This document shows, piece by piece, positions 1-9,273 of a stretch of DNA of 38,325 bases; positions within the stretch are counted from its first letter, which is position 1, and every line of letters starts with the position of its first letter. The translations under genes were made by a program, and so were the position numbers. The notes beneath the pieces are model-generated. The model was not told where the DNA came from, did no database searches, and worked only from the letters and a program-made list of their open reading frames with translations. This stretch comes from Candidatus Neomarinimicrobiota bacterium (GTDB lineage: Bacteria; Fidelibacterota; SORT01): NCBI GenBank assembly GCA_022573815.1, contig JACZTG010000022.1, forward strand, positions 1 through 38,325, in the 5' to 3' direction.

Positions 1-1489
<1,489 letters not shown>

Positions 1490-1565
1490 CTTCTTTTTAG
1501 TTGTTTCAATCGTATGTATCTACTCTTAAAACAGATTTCTCAATTAATTTTAATAGATTTAAGCG

Positions 1566-1685
1566 TTCCCGGTGGCTATTGCGGAGGGGCCACACCTCTT
1601 CCCATTCCGAACAGAGTAGTTAAGCCCTCCAGCGCTGATGGTACTGCCCCGGTAGCGGGGTGGAAGAGTAAGTCGTCGCCGGGTC
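1566..1685 (+). rRNA. rrf: 5S ribosomal RNA
   Basis: A segment of about 120 nt begins with tcccggtggc and ends with gtcgccggg, so its two ends pair as helix I. It contains the conserved 5S core ccattccgaacagag (near 1600-1616) and the loop E/helix IV region ending ggtagcggggtgg. It lies about 75 nt after the 23S end, the normal 16S-23S-5S order, and just before a terminator. No tRNA gene is visible in the 23S-5S spacer. The boundaries are good to a few bases. Confidence 0.95.
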
Positions 1686-1693
1686 TTTTTATC

Positions 1694-1726
1694 AAAAGGT
1701 CTCACTAATAGTGAGACCTTTTTTTC
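1694..1726 (+). terminator. Rho-independent terminator of the rRNA operon
   Basis: A perfect 13-bp stem, aaaaggtctcact (1694-1706) with agtgagacctttt (1710-1722), closes a 3-nt loop and runs straight into a T tract. It begins 9 nt after the 5S gene, as expected for the end of an rRNA operon. Confidence 0.95.
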
Positions 1727-1918
1727 TTGCTAACAATCTGTGATTCGAGTATATTCTCTCTTAAGGTGTAAGGATTGGAATATGCTTGAAAAGTGACGCA
1801 AAACACATTAAACAGGAACTTTTATTGATTATATTTAGTTCTCATTACGTATAGTATAGAAATAACGGGACTTTTAGAAAGTAATAAATTTAAATCATAT
1901 AAAATAGAAGGAGCGCTT
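1727..1918 (+). promoter_or_regulatory. Intergenic spacer, probable promoter region for the FN3/FecR/barrel/cyclase genes
   Basis: This is an AT-rich, gene-free spacer between the rRNA terminator and the first protein gene, so a new promoter must lie here. The best match I see is ttgatt at 1825-1830 with tatagt at 1850-1855, but the spacing of 19 is long and the match is weak. A good Shine-Dalgarno, agaaggag, sits at 1906-1913, six bases before the ATG at 1919. Confidence 0.4.
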
Positions 1919-3124
1919 ATGAGAATTGATACGAACTCTTTCAAAATATTCCTTATAGTCGCCATAACATTTTTATTTACCCAGAATTCCTTTGGGCAGG
2001 TAACTGTAAGAGTTGACGAACAAATCTCTCCGGATAATATTGTTATTTTTTATGTCGGTGATTTTGATTTAAAAGATGCGTCAAGTAATCCGCTGATTTT
2101 TCAATATAGAATTTCGGCTGATGCGTATCCTGTAGAAGTTGTTATGCGACTCCAAATGAATGCCACGGTGCCTTCATTGAGTTTGTCAAACGAGCAGATT
2201 CTATTCGCGTTAACAGATCCATTCACAATCACGGCGCCAATTACTATTTCCAATAGAGTTATAGACGAGAGTACCGAGGAAATTATTGACGAAGCTGGAA
2301 ATGTGGTAAATTTCAGTGTAGCTCGAACAGAGCAACTTGATGCGGGTACACAGGATGAACTTGTAGACGCGGTTACGCGAAGTGGTAAGCTTCCAGCCGG
2401 AGTTTACACTTTTGAGTTGCTTGTGACAAGTACGGATGCCAGCGATCCGTCAACTATATACAGTTTCGAGAATCCGAAGATAATAGAAATATCAAATCCG
2501 ACGACTCTTGACCTAATAGCGCCGGGTGGTTCTCTTTCGGAAGAATTAGAAATATTCACTCTGTTTCCGATTTTTCAATGGGAATCACAGGGATGCGAAT
2601 ATTTTATACGGCTAAGTGAATATGATCCTACGGTACACAGCTCTGTTGAAGAAGCATTAAATGATATTTCAAATTTACCTTTCCCGGATGACGGTGGCTA
2701 TTTTGGCGGTGATGATGGAGAAGGATTACAAAGCACTACATTGCAGTATCCCCTCACAGGAGCCAAAGAGCTGGAATATGGAAAGTATTATGCCTGGTCG
2801 GTGAGAAAAATATGTGAAACAACTGCCGGTCCTGAAATACGCAACAGTGATATTTATGTATTCCGTGTTGCGAATCTTGCGGGAGATGCCGATGCAGGTC
2901 CAGCAGCCGGGGGAGTGATTACAGATCCTGTTATATCAGCGCTACAAACTATTATCGGAGATGCATTTGACGGCCTGTTCTCAGGAGACGGTGAGTTAGC
3001 AGGATTTGTACAGGTATCCAATATTGTACTTAACGGAGAAGCTGCAGCGGCAGAAGCTGTAACGGAACTTGCCGAGAAAATGTTGAGCGGAGAAATAACC
3101 GCAGTTCAGATTGAAATTGAATAG
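1919..3124 (+). CDS. Exported FN3-like protein of unknown function
   Basis: This is a 401-residue protein that I cannot assign to a named family. Residues 1-26 form a signal peptide (hydrophobic run around 8-22, likely cut before Q27), so it is periplasmic or surface exposed. Residues about 200-318 look like a fibronectin-III/Ig-like beta sandwich: a PIFQW strand, then EYFIRLSEYD, and a YYAWSVRKI strand near 291-299. It carries only two cysteines in the mature part (C227 and C300). The last 80 residues are small and alanine/glycine rich, with no sorting signal I recognise. The start is supported by the Shine-Dalgarno agaaggag. It heads a four-gene same-strand set with a FecR protein, an outer-membrane barrel and a CHASE2 cyclase, suggesting a role as an envelope partner. 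The gene call is secure; the function is unknown. Confidence 0.85.
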   Translation: MRIDTNSFKIFLIVAITFLFTQNSFGQVTVRVDEQISPDNIVIFYVGDFDLKDASSNPLIFQYRISADAYPVEVVMRLQMNATVPSLSLSNEQILFALTDPFTITAPITISNRVIDESTEEIIDEAGNVVNFSVARTEQLDAGTQDELVDAVTRSGKLPAGVYTFELLVTSTDASDPSTIYSFENPKIIEISNPTTLDLIAPGGSLSEELEIFTLFPIFQWESQGCEYFIRLSEYDPTVHSSVEEALNDISNLPFPDDGGYFGGDDGEGLQSTTLQYPLTGAKELEYGKYYAWSVRKICETTAGPEIRNSDIYVFRVANLAGDADAGPAAGGVITDPVISALQTIIGDAFDGLFSGDGELAGFVQVSNIVLNGEAAAAEAVTELAEKMLSGEITAVQIEIE

Positions 3125-3146
3125 ACTGACCGTTAAGGAGAAAAAA

Positions 3147-3833
3147 ATGCATAATCGATATTTTAAATTTTTGATAATTTCAATTTTGTCGCTGTTTGTT
3201 CATAGTTCTCTATTCGCACAAGGTGACGGTGTAGCTGTAACTGCAAAAATTAAGGGTAAGACCGAGCATAAACCCGCCGGCGGAAGCTATCAGTCGGATT
3301 TAAAACGTGGAACACTCATAAGGGATCGAGCTTGGGTTAGAACTAAAGATGACGGTTACTTAGCGCTGATGTTCATCGATGACAAATCCCTGCTGAAGCT
3401 GAGAGAAAATTCCGAATTAGAGATTCGCGCCGATAGATCAGCAGGAGGGTTAAACAAATCAATACGGATGAGCTTTGGAAAAGTAAAGGCAGAGATTTCG
3501 CCGCAAAGGAGCGGTGAATTTATTATTTCCACGCCCACATCTGTTGCTTCCGTGAAAGGGACGATATTCTGGATTATTTCCACACCTGAAGGAGATCAAT
3601 TCATAGGAATTGAAGGAACAGTAGAAGTTACCAATAACGAAAGTGGCCAAACTGTTACAGTAACGGCAGGACAAACGGCCACATCGAATCCTGATGGAAG
3701 CATAGACGTGCAGCCCACACCTGAGGGTGGCGTACCTGAAGACCCGGGCGCGACAGAGGACGAAGGCAATCAATTACGTATTCGTCTGGAAAATGCTGAT
3801 GGTGAAACTAAAGAAATCATTATAAACTACTGA
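3147..3833 (+). CDS. Periplasmic stand-alone FecR-domain protein
   Basis: This 228-residue protein has a signal peptide (1-24, cut after LFA) and a FecR domain at about residues 55-180. The family signature is clear: a FIDDKSLLKL strand pair near 77-86, then TPTSVASVKGT (129-139) and GTVEVTN (157-163). It lacks the N-terminal cytoplasmic anti-sigma part and the membrane helix of TonB-type FecR, so it is a free periplasmic form. Such forms are often encoded beside CHASE2 cyclases and outer-membrane proteins. The C-terminal 45 residues are acidic and proline rich. The ATG at 3147 is chosen because taaggag lies 7 nt upstream and the signal peptide then starts at once. An in-frame ATG at 3111 would overlap the previous gene and add an unlikely leader. 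Confidence 0.85.
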   Translation: MHNRYFKFLIISILSLFVHSSLFAQGDGVAVTAKIKGKTEHKPAGGSYQSDLKRGTLIRDRAWVRTKDDGYLALMFIDDKSLLKLRENSELEIRADRSAGGLNKSIRMSFGKVKAEISPQRSGEFIISTPTSVASVKGTIFWIISTPEGDQFIGIEGTVEVTNNESGQTVTVTAGQTATSNPDGSIDVQPTPEGGVPEDPGATEDEGNQLRIRLENADGETKEIIINY

Positions 3834-3855
3834 TTCGTTAATAATAATTTTTAAA

Positions 3856-3902
3856 TGTATTCCGGGGTAGTTGTATAAAGTAAATGACTACCCCGGAATA
3901 CA
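3856..3902. repeat. Perfect 16-bp inverted repeat between the FecR and barrel genes
   Basis: The arm tgtattccggggtagt (3856-3871) and its exact complement at 3887-3902 enclose a 15-nt AT-rich loop. There is no T tract after either arm, so it is not an ordinary intrinsic terminator. It lies 22 nt after the FecR stop and 21 nt before the barrel start. It could be an mRNA-stabilising or attenuating hairpin, or a dyad protein-binding site. Confidence 0.85.
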
Positions 3903-3923
3903 AATGTTTGTGAGGGAGAAATA

Positions 3924-6746
3924 ATGTCTATTAATTCTTATTTTAAAGGAATTATCACTTTACTCGTATTTTCACCGGTGTTGGTACTTGCTCAGGGGAA
4001 AGTGCTTCATGCGCCTCCTGCGGGAGTGGAGGTTGGAAGAGATGTAGAAATAATTGCCTCTATCGAGAGTCAGGGGGAGGCTCTTTCCGATGTAAAATTA
4101 CTTTACAGAGAAAGAGGAACACGATCTTATAATGAGATCAGCATGATAGAATCTTCAGGTTTATATTCGGCAATAATACCCGGAAGTGATGTATCTGATG
4201 CCGGATTAGAATATCTGATAATTGCTGAATTGATAAGCGGTGGTCAGATAGCTTTTCCTGAAATTGACCCATACGAACAACCGATTTATTTAGTTACTTT
4301 GTTAGAAAAGACGAGTGAAGCAGTTGAAGCAGCCAGAGCTCAGGGAGCGGTTGAAGGCTCCAATATGGTTATATTGAGTCCTGATGTGAATTCACGCGTC
4401 AGGGCGGAAGAAACATTAATTGCAGTATCGCTATTCTATACAGAGAATCTTGATTTATCTACAGTTAAAGTATTTTTAAATGGGATAGATATTTCAGATA
4501 ATACCGTTATTTCTGAAGATCTAATCACATATGCGCCGGAAAAAATTAATGCCGGATTAAAAACTGTAATTATCGAAGCATCAGATCTGTTCGGGGAGGC
4601 GCTGAAACCGCTACAATGGGATTTTAGTGTAGTAAGTAATAAGGTAAGAACTGAAAGTAGATTTAAAATTAGTGGAAAAGGTTTCGTTGATACTCGAAGT
4701 GATAAGATCAAGGGACAGACAGATGATGTTTCAACATCCCGCGTTTCTTTCAGAGGAAACTACGATTTTTTGAAATTTAGAGGATTAGCGTATATCACTT
4801 CAAAAGAAGACAAATTTCTTCAACCGAAAAACAGATATATGTTTGCATTGAACACTAATTGGCTAACAATGAATTTCGGAGATATAAATCCGAATATCAC
4901 ACCTCTCACTATATCCGGAAAAAGAATTCGCGGAGTAGAGGGAAATCTATTACTCGGATTTTTTAATTTGCACACAGTTTACGGTGAATTGGAACGCGAG
5001 ATTCCCTCAGATATAAACCTCATAACAGAACCGTTGACAGTGGATGTAAATGGAGATGGAGAGTATTCGGCATCTGACGGAGATGAGTTTACAGATTTGA
5101 ACGGCGATGGTTCGCGAGACAAAGCGGGTGATATATTAAGAACGGGAACATTTCGCAGGACTCTGTTCGCAATAAGGCCGAGTTTCGGCCCGAGTAAGAA
5201 CCTTCAATGGGGTCTCACATTTGCGAGGGCGCGCGATGATTCGTTAATCGCTATGAACATAGAGGATAGAGCCGATCCTTCACTTTTGCCGGGTCGTCCT
5301 TCGAGGTTCGATTACACGAATAGCGACGGCGAGGAGATATTTATTGATATTGGAAAAACTCCTCAAGATAATATGATAATTGGAAGTGATTTGTTTCTCG
5401 GGTTTAATAATCGTCGAATCGTTCTTGAAGGTGAGGTGGCGCTGAGCTTACTTGCCAGAGACATAACAGATGGACCGTTCACAAAAGTCGGTCTTGATAC
5501 TTTATTGGACAACGACCAGGGATTTGGATTTATTGATGCGGAGCTATTTACCGATTCGAACGGAAACGGTGTTTACGATTTGGGCGAGCCGTTTACGGAT
5601 GATAATAATGATAATATATGGAACGACCGCAGGCGTAAAGATCCGCCCGACGGCCAAATCGGTGGAGTGGATATACCATTTGATCCCAAAGACCTTGAGA
5701 AATTATTCATCCTCAACCAATCGGTTATTCCGTTAGATCCTTCAGGGCTTAACTCCCTTTCCTATAACGCAGGGATAAAATTCAGTTATCTAAAACAATT
5801 TATTCGGGCGAGGTACCGCTTCGTGGGAGCTGAATTTAACTCACTGGCAAATCCGTTTATACGAAAAGATATTAAGGGATTTGATATATCCGACAGGATA
5901 CGGCTGCTTTCAAATAAGATGATTGTAAATGTCAGGTATGAAAGACTGGAAAACAATCTTTCCGATGATAAGTTAAACACAACGGTTACAACTTCCTTTG
6001 ACGGCGGGCTGTCAATTTATCCGGGAAAAGATCTGCCGCGTATCAGTCTGAACATCCGTGATTATGAACGCGATAACAGTATTGATACCACAGGATTTAA
6101 CAGTTTCGGGATATTCGAGGATAAGAGAGAACTTACTTCAACGATTACATCTACATTTTCGATCAGTTACGATGCCAGTGCTTTCGGGGTAAAGCATACT
6201 ATTAATTTGAACATCTCGAATTCTGAAAAAACTGACGATTTCGAAGATGACAGGTTAAGAGAAGTATTCATTGATTTAGATGGCGATGGTATATTTGATC
6301 CGGGTGAGGAAACCTTTACGGATTTAAATGGCGATAACGCTTATTCTTCATTCGTCTCATCAAATTTTACTTCAACGCAAATATCGGTTGTAGTGAATAC
6401 AAAATATGATCTTCCGCTTAAAACTCAATTACAGTTTCTCCAAAACAATAATGAGACTTCAGGTCAACCACAATTCACATATACGGTATTATCTGTTGGC
6501 GGAGAATACTTGATGCTCAATAAAAAACTGACGCTTAATGGAGCATTGAAACGTTCGAGTACCACAGGAGGTATCGAATTTAGGGAAAACCGGATTAGTG
6601 TGGGAGCACGATATAAAATCGGGAAAAAGCAGTCAATTTTAGCTAAAGCGGATTTTTCCTCACGAACCGAGAATGCCACTGAGACTACTCAGGAAAAGAA
6701 ATTTAATGATACAATATTCAGAGCGCGGTATTCTCTGTCTTTTTAA
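3924..6746 (+). CDS. Large outer-membrane beta-barrel protein with Ig-like N-terminus and calcium-loop-like repeats
   Basis: This is a 940-residue exported protein of no named family. It has a signal peptide (1-23, cut after VLA). Two Ig-like beta domains follow at about 30-125 and 145-235, and then a long region rich in alternating polar and apolar strands (245-940) ending in a typical barrel signal, RARYSLSF, with a terminal phenylalanine. Three insertions resemble paired EF-hand/dockerin calcium loops: residues 374-399 (DVNGDGEY and DLNGDGSRD), 543-568 (DSNGNGVYDLGE and DDNNDNIWND) and 783-806 (DLDGDGIFDPGE and DLNGDN). They probably sit in extracellular loops or plug regions. The start has a strong Shine-Dalgarno, gagggaga. 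Its position between FecR and CHASE2-cyclase genes suggests a surface sensor or channel. The barrel assignment is by pattern and is fairly firm. Confidence 0.85.
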   Translation: MSINSYFKGIITLLVFSPVLVLAQGKVLHAPPAGVEVGRDVEIIASIESQGEALSDVKLLYRERGTRSYNEISMIESSGLYSAIIPGSDVSDAGLEYLIIAELISGGQIAFPEIDPYEQPIYLVTLLEKTSEAVEAARAQGAVEGSNMVILSPDVNSRVRAEETLIAVSLFYTENLDLSTVKVFLNGIDISDNTVISEDLITYAPEKINAGLKTVIIEASDLFGEALKPLQWDFSVVSNKVRTESRFKISGKGFVDTRSDKIKGQTDDVSTSRVSFRGNYDFLKFRGLAYITSKEDKFLQPKNRYMFALNTNWLTMNFGDINPNITPLTISGKRIRGVEGNLLLGFFNLHTVYGELEREIPSDINLITEPLTVDVNGDGEYSASDGDEFTDLNGDGSRDKAGDILRTGTFRRTLFAIRPSFGPSKNLQWGLTFARARDDSLIAMNIEDRADPSLLPGRPSRFDYTNSDGEEIFIDIGKTPQDNMIIGSDLFLGFNNRRIVLEGEVALSLLARDITDGPFTKVGLDTLLDNDQGFGFIDAELFTDSNGNGVYDLGEPFTDDNNDNIWNDRRRKDPPDGQIGGVDIPFDPKDLEKLFILNQSVIPLDPSGLNSLSYNAGIKFSYLKQFIRARYRFVGAEFNSLANPFIRKDIKGFDISDRIRLLSNKMIVNVRYERLENNLSDDKLNTTVTTSFDGGLSIYPGKDLPRISLNIRDYERDNSIDTTGFNSFGIFEDKRELTSTITSTFSISYDASAFGVKHTINLNISNSEKTDDFEDDRLREVFIDLDGDGIFDPGEETFTDLNGDNAYSSFVSSNFTSTQISVVVNTKYDLPLKTQLQFLQNNNETSGQPQFTYTVLSVGGEYLMLNKKLTLNGALKRSSTTGGIEFRENRISVGARYKIGKKQSILAKADFSSRTENATETTQEKKFNDTIFRARYSLSF

Positions 6747-6766
6747 GTAAAGAAACTAATATAAAT

Positions 6767-6785
6767 CCTGCAATTTAAAAGCAGG
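6767..6785 (+). promoter_or_regulatory. Small hairpin overlapping the cyclase ribosome binding site
   Basis: cctgc (6767-6771) can pair with gcagg (6781-6785) around a 9-nt A/T loop. The gcagg arm is the only Shine-Dalgarno-like sequence upstream of the TTG start at 6794 (8-nt spacing). A 5-bp GC-rich stem could limit translation of the cyclase. The pairing is seen in the sequence; the regulatory role is inferred. Confidence 0.35.
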
Positions 6786-6793
6786 CAAAAGTT

Positions 6794-9127
6794 TTGATTC
6801 TACCCAAAATAGAGACTAAAAAAACAATTGTAGGCCTTGTTATCACATTAGCAGGGCTTTTGGTCGTTCTGGCACTTCGATTTACCGGTACCCTTGAATC
6901 AGCTGAATTAAGTTTGATAGATTTTCGATTTTTGACACGGGGGCCATTAAGCGGTATTACGGCAATAAATCCGATAGATAAAGACAGTATGGACGTAGTG
7001 ATAGTATCGCTGGATGATGAATCATGGCGGTTGATTCCCTATAAATGGCCTTATCCGAGAGAGATATGGGCAAGAACAGTGAGAAACCTGACAAGGGCAG
7101 GGGCTTCGGTATTAGTATTTGATATTGAATTTGACACCGAAGACAGAAAGTCCGCCTATGGCGATTCTCTGTTCGCAGAGGCGATAATGAATGCTCATAG
7201 CCAGGGGGTAGATGTGGTTCTGGCTGCAAAATATGTGGAAGAAAAAACCAGAATCCCCCCCGATTATATTAATTATCCGATTCAAAGATTACTTGATGCC
7301 GGCTCGGAAACCGGTCTGATCGGAGAAGTGAAAGACCCTGACGGCGTTACACGAAATGCATTATTATTTTCTATAATAACAAATGATTCAATCCCACATC
7401 TTTCACTGCCCTTAAAGGCAATTAAGAGTCATCTCAAGATTTCTGATGACACAAAATTAGTCCCAAAGGATACAGGTTGGGAATACGGAGGCCTGAATAT
7501 TCTGAGCCACAAAAGAAAAATTAATACATTTATGGTAAATTATTATGGGCCGCCTTCAAATGCCGGTCCCCCGCCGCCATTGGGACCATGGAGAACATTC
7601 AACAGGTATCCGCTGTCATCAGTACTTGACGACAACGAGTTTACACTGAAAGACCCGTTGGAAGACGTGGACTGGATGGATGTTTTTTTTGAAGATGGAT
7701 TTATGGCATCTATCGGTATGGGTCAGGAAAGTCCTTTTAAGGACAAGATAGTTATAATCGGCGTGGCGGTTGAAACCGTTTTGGATTTGAAGGAGACACC
7801 ATACTATAACTATTTCGGCATTCAGCAGCTTATGCCCGGTATGGAGACTCATGCCCATGCCATCCAAACAATTCTTGACGAGAATTACATACGGGAGATT
7901 GGAGTTGAGACAGAAATAATATGGCTTATAATTCTTAGTCTAATCGGATATGTTTTTCTTATGTGGCTCGGACCGGTTATAGGAGGAATCGTTCTGTTTT
8001 TACTTGGTGCATTATATGCAGATATAAGTATCGGAATGTTTTTCGGAGATTATCTTTGGATTATTAAAAAATCTCTTGATCTGGCGTTGACAGACGGATT
8101 TCTTGAAAGAATTGGAAATCCACAAATCATTGGTACCCCCGCAATGGGCTCCTCTGTAATAGTGCCTGTAGTCGCTCCGATATTGGGACTTTTGCTGACA
8201 TACGGTGGAAACATTTTGTTTCAGTTCATCATCGAACAGCGGGAGAAACGTAAAATTAATAATATGTTCTCAACTTATGTCAGTCCTAAAGTCCTTGAAC
8301 ATCTGCAAGACAATCCTGAAGCGTTCGGACTATCAGGTAAAAAGATGGCAGCTACAATGTTTTTTTCTGATGTAGCAAACTTTACTTCTATAAGCGAGAA
8401 TTTGTCAGCTGAAAATCTTGCGGTTGTACTTAACAGGTACCTTTCGCCTATGACAGAAATTTTGATGGAATACGATGGTTATGTGGACAAGTATGAAGGA
8501 GACGCAATTATGTGTGATTTCGGAGTGCCCATGCCGGACCCTGATCATGCCTGGAAAGCGTGTTTCGCCGCAATCGATTCGCAGAAGCGATTAGTTACCC
8601 TGCGGGAAGAGATAAAAGATGAATTCGATGTGGAAATATTCGTACGGATGGGAGTGAATTCCGGTGACGTGAGCGCTGGAAATATGGGTTCTGCGCAACG
8701 ATTTCAATACACGGTCATGGGGGACGCTGTAAATCAAGCATCACGGTTTGAAGGTGCCAACAAACAATATGATTCTGAAATTATGATAGGCGAATCAACT
8801 TATGCATTGGTGAAAGAATTAGTTGAAGTTAGACCTTTAGATAAATTAGTAGTTAAGGGAAAGGTAATTCCCATTGAAGTTTACGAGCTTCTTGCGAAAA
8901 AGGGTGAATTATCCGATGAAATGAGTAAAGTCAGTTTATTCTATACCGAAGGTATGGAGTTATATTGGAAAAAAGAGTGGCATTCGGCGCTTGAAAAATT
9001 CAAAGAAGCATTGAATATAAAGGAAAACGATGGCCCCTCCCTTACTTATGTGAAAAGATGTGAGGCATTCAAAGAATCCCCGCCGCCGGATGATTGGCAG
9101 GGCGAATTTGTAATGACTACAAAGTAA
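6794..9127 (+). CDS. CHASE2-domain class III adenylate cyclase
   Basis: This 777-residue membrane enzyme makes cAMP from ATP. In order it has an N-terminal membrane helix (about 11-29), a periplasmic CHASE2 sensor (about 35-370), transmembrane helices at about 374-415 and 453-480, a cytoplasmic linker, the cyclase homology domain (about 515-690), and a short TPR-like tail ending in the W-x-G element usual for this subfamily. Catalytic residues are all present: metal-binding D526 (FFSD) and D570 (EGD), adenine-selecting K566 and T640, and transition-state N647 and R651. K plus T at the purine sites points to ATP rather than GTP. It starts at TTG with a weak ribosome site partly in a hairpin. 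It follows FecR and barrel genes, whose products could signal to CHASE2. Confidence 0.95.
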   Translation: MILPKIETKKTIVGLVITLAGLLVVLALRFTGTLESAELSLIDFRFLTRGPLSGITAINPIDKDSMDVVIVSLDDESWRLIPYKWPYPREIWARTVRNLTRAGASVLVFDIEFDTEDRKSAYGDSLFAEAIMNAHSQGVDVVLAAKYVEEKTRIPPDYINYPIQRLLDAGSETGLIGEVKDPDGVTRNALLFSIITNDSIPHLSLPLKAIKSHLKISDDTKLVPKDTGWEYGGLNILSHKRKINTFMVNYYGPPSNAGPPPPLGPWRTFNRYPLSSVLDDNEFTLKDPLEDVDWMDVFFEDGFMASIGMGQESPFKDKIVIIGVAVETVLDLKETPYYNYFGIQQLMPGMETHAHAIQTILDENYIREIGVETEIIWLIILSLIGYVFLMWLGPVIGGIVLFLLGALYADISIGMFFGDYLWIIKKSLDLALTDGFLERIGNPQIIGTPAMGSSVIVPVVAPILGLLLTYGGNILFQFIIEQREKRKINNMFSTYVSPKVLEHLQDNPEAFGLSGKKMAATMFFSDVANFTSISENLSAENLAVVLNRYLSPMTEILMEYDGYVDKYEGDAIMCDFGVPMPDPDHAWKACFAAIDSQKRLVTLREEIKDEFDVEIFVRMGVNSGDVSAGNMGSAQRFQYTVMGDAVNQASRFEGANKQYDSEIMIGESTYALVKELVEVRPLDKLVVKGKVIPIEVYELLAKKGELSDEMSKVSLFYTEGMELYWKKEWHSALEKFKEALNIKENDGPSLTYVKRCEAFKESPPPDDWQGEFVMTTK

Positions 9128-9273
9128 TTCCTTCCAAAAGAAACTCAAAACAGTGATATAAACAGTTCTTAAAAATATGTATAGCGTCGGAGTCTTCGAA
9201 AATAGTTGACTGATGGGCTCTGAATCTTTACTTTTAAAAGCTTAACTTTATAAAAAAGGAATTTATTCAGATA
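9128..9273 (+). promoter_or_regulatory. Spacer before porX, possible weak promoter
   Basis: This 146-nt AT-rich spacer has no terminator hairpin that I can see. ttgact at 9206-9211 is a good -35 element, and tacttt at 9229-9234 would be a poor -10 at 17-nt spacing. An aaagga ribosome site at 9255-9260 is rather far from the ATG at 9274. Read-through from the cyclase gene is possible. Confidence 0.3.

Noticed and set aside
1514-1708. Open frame of 64 codons across the 5S gene
   Set aside because: It covers the 5S gene and the terminator stem, so it is an rRNA shadow.
3459-3773. Minus-strand frame of 104 codons opposite the FecR gene
   Set aside because: It lies opposite a clear FecR domain, has no family resemblance and no ribosome site.
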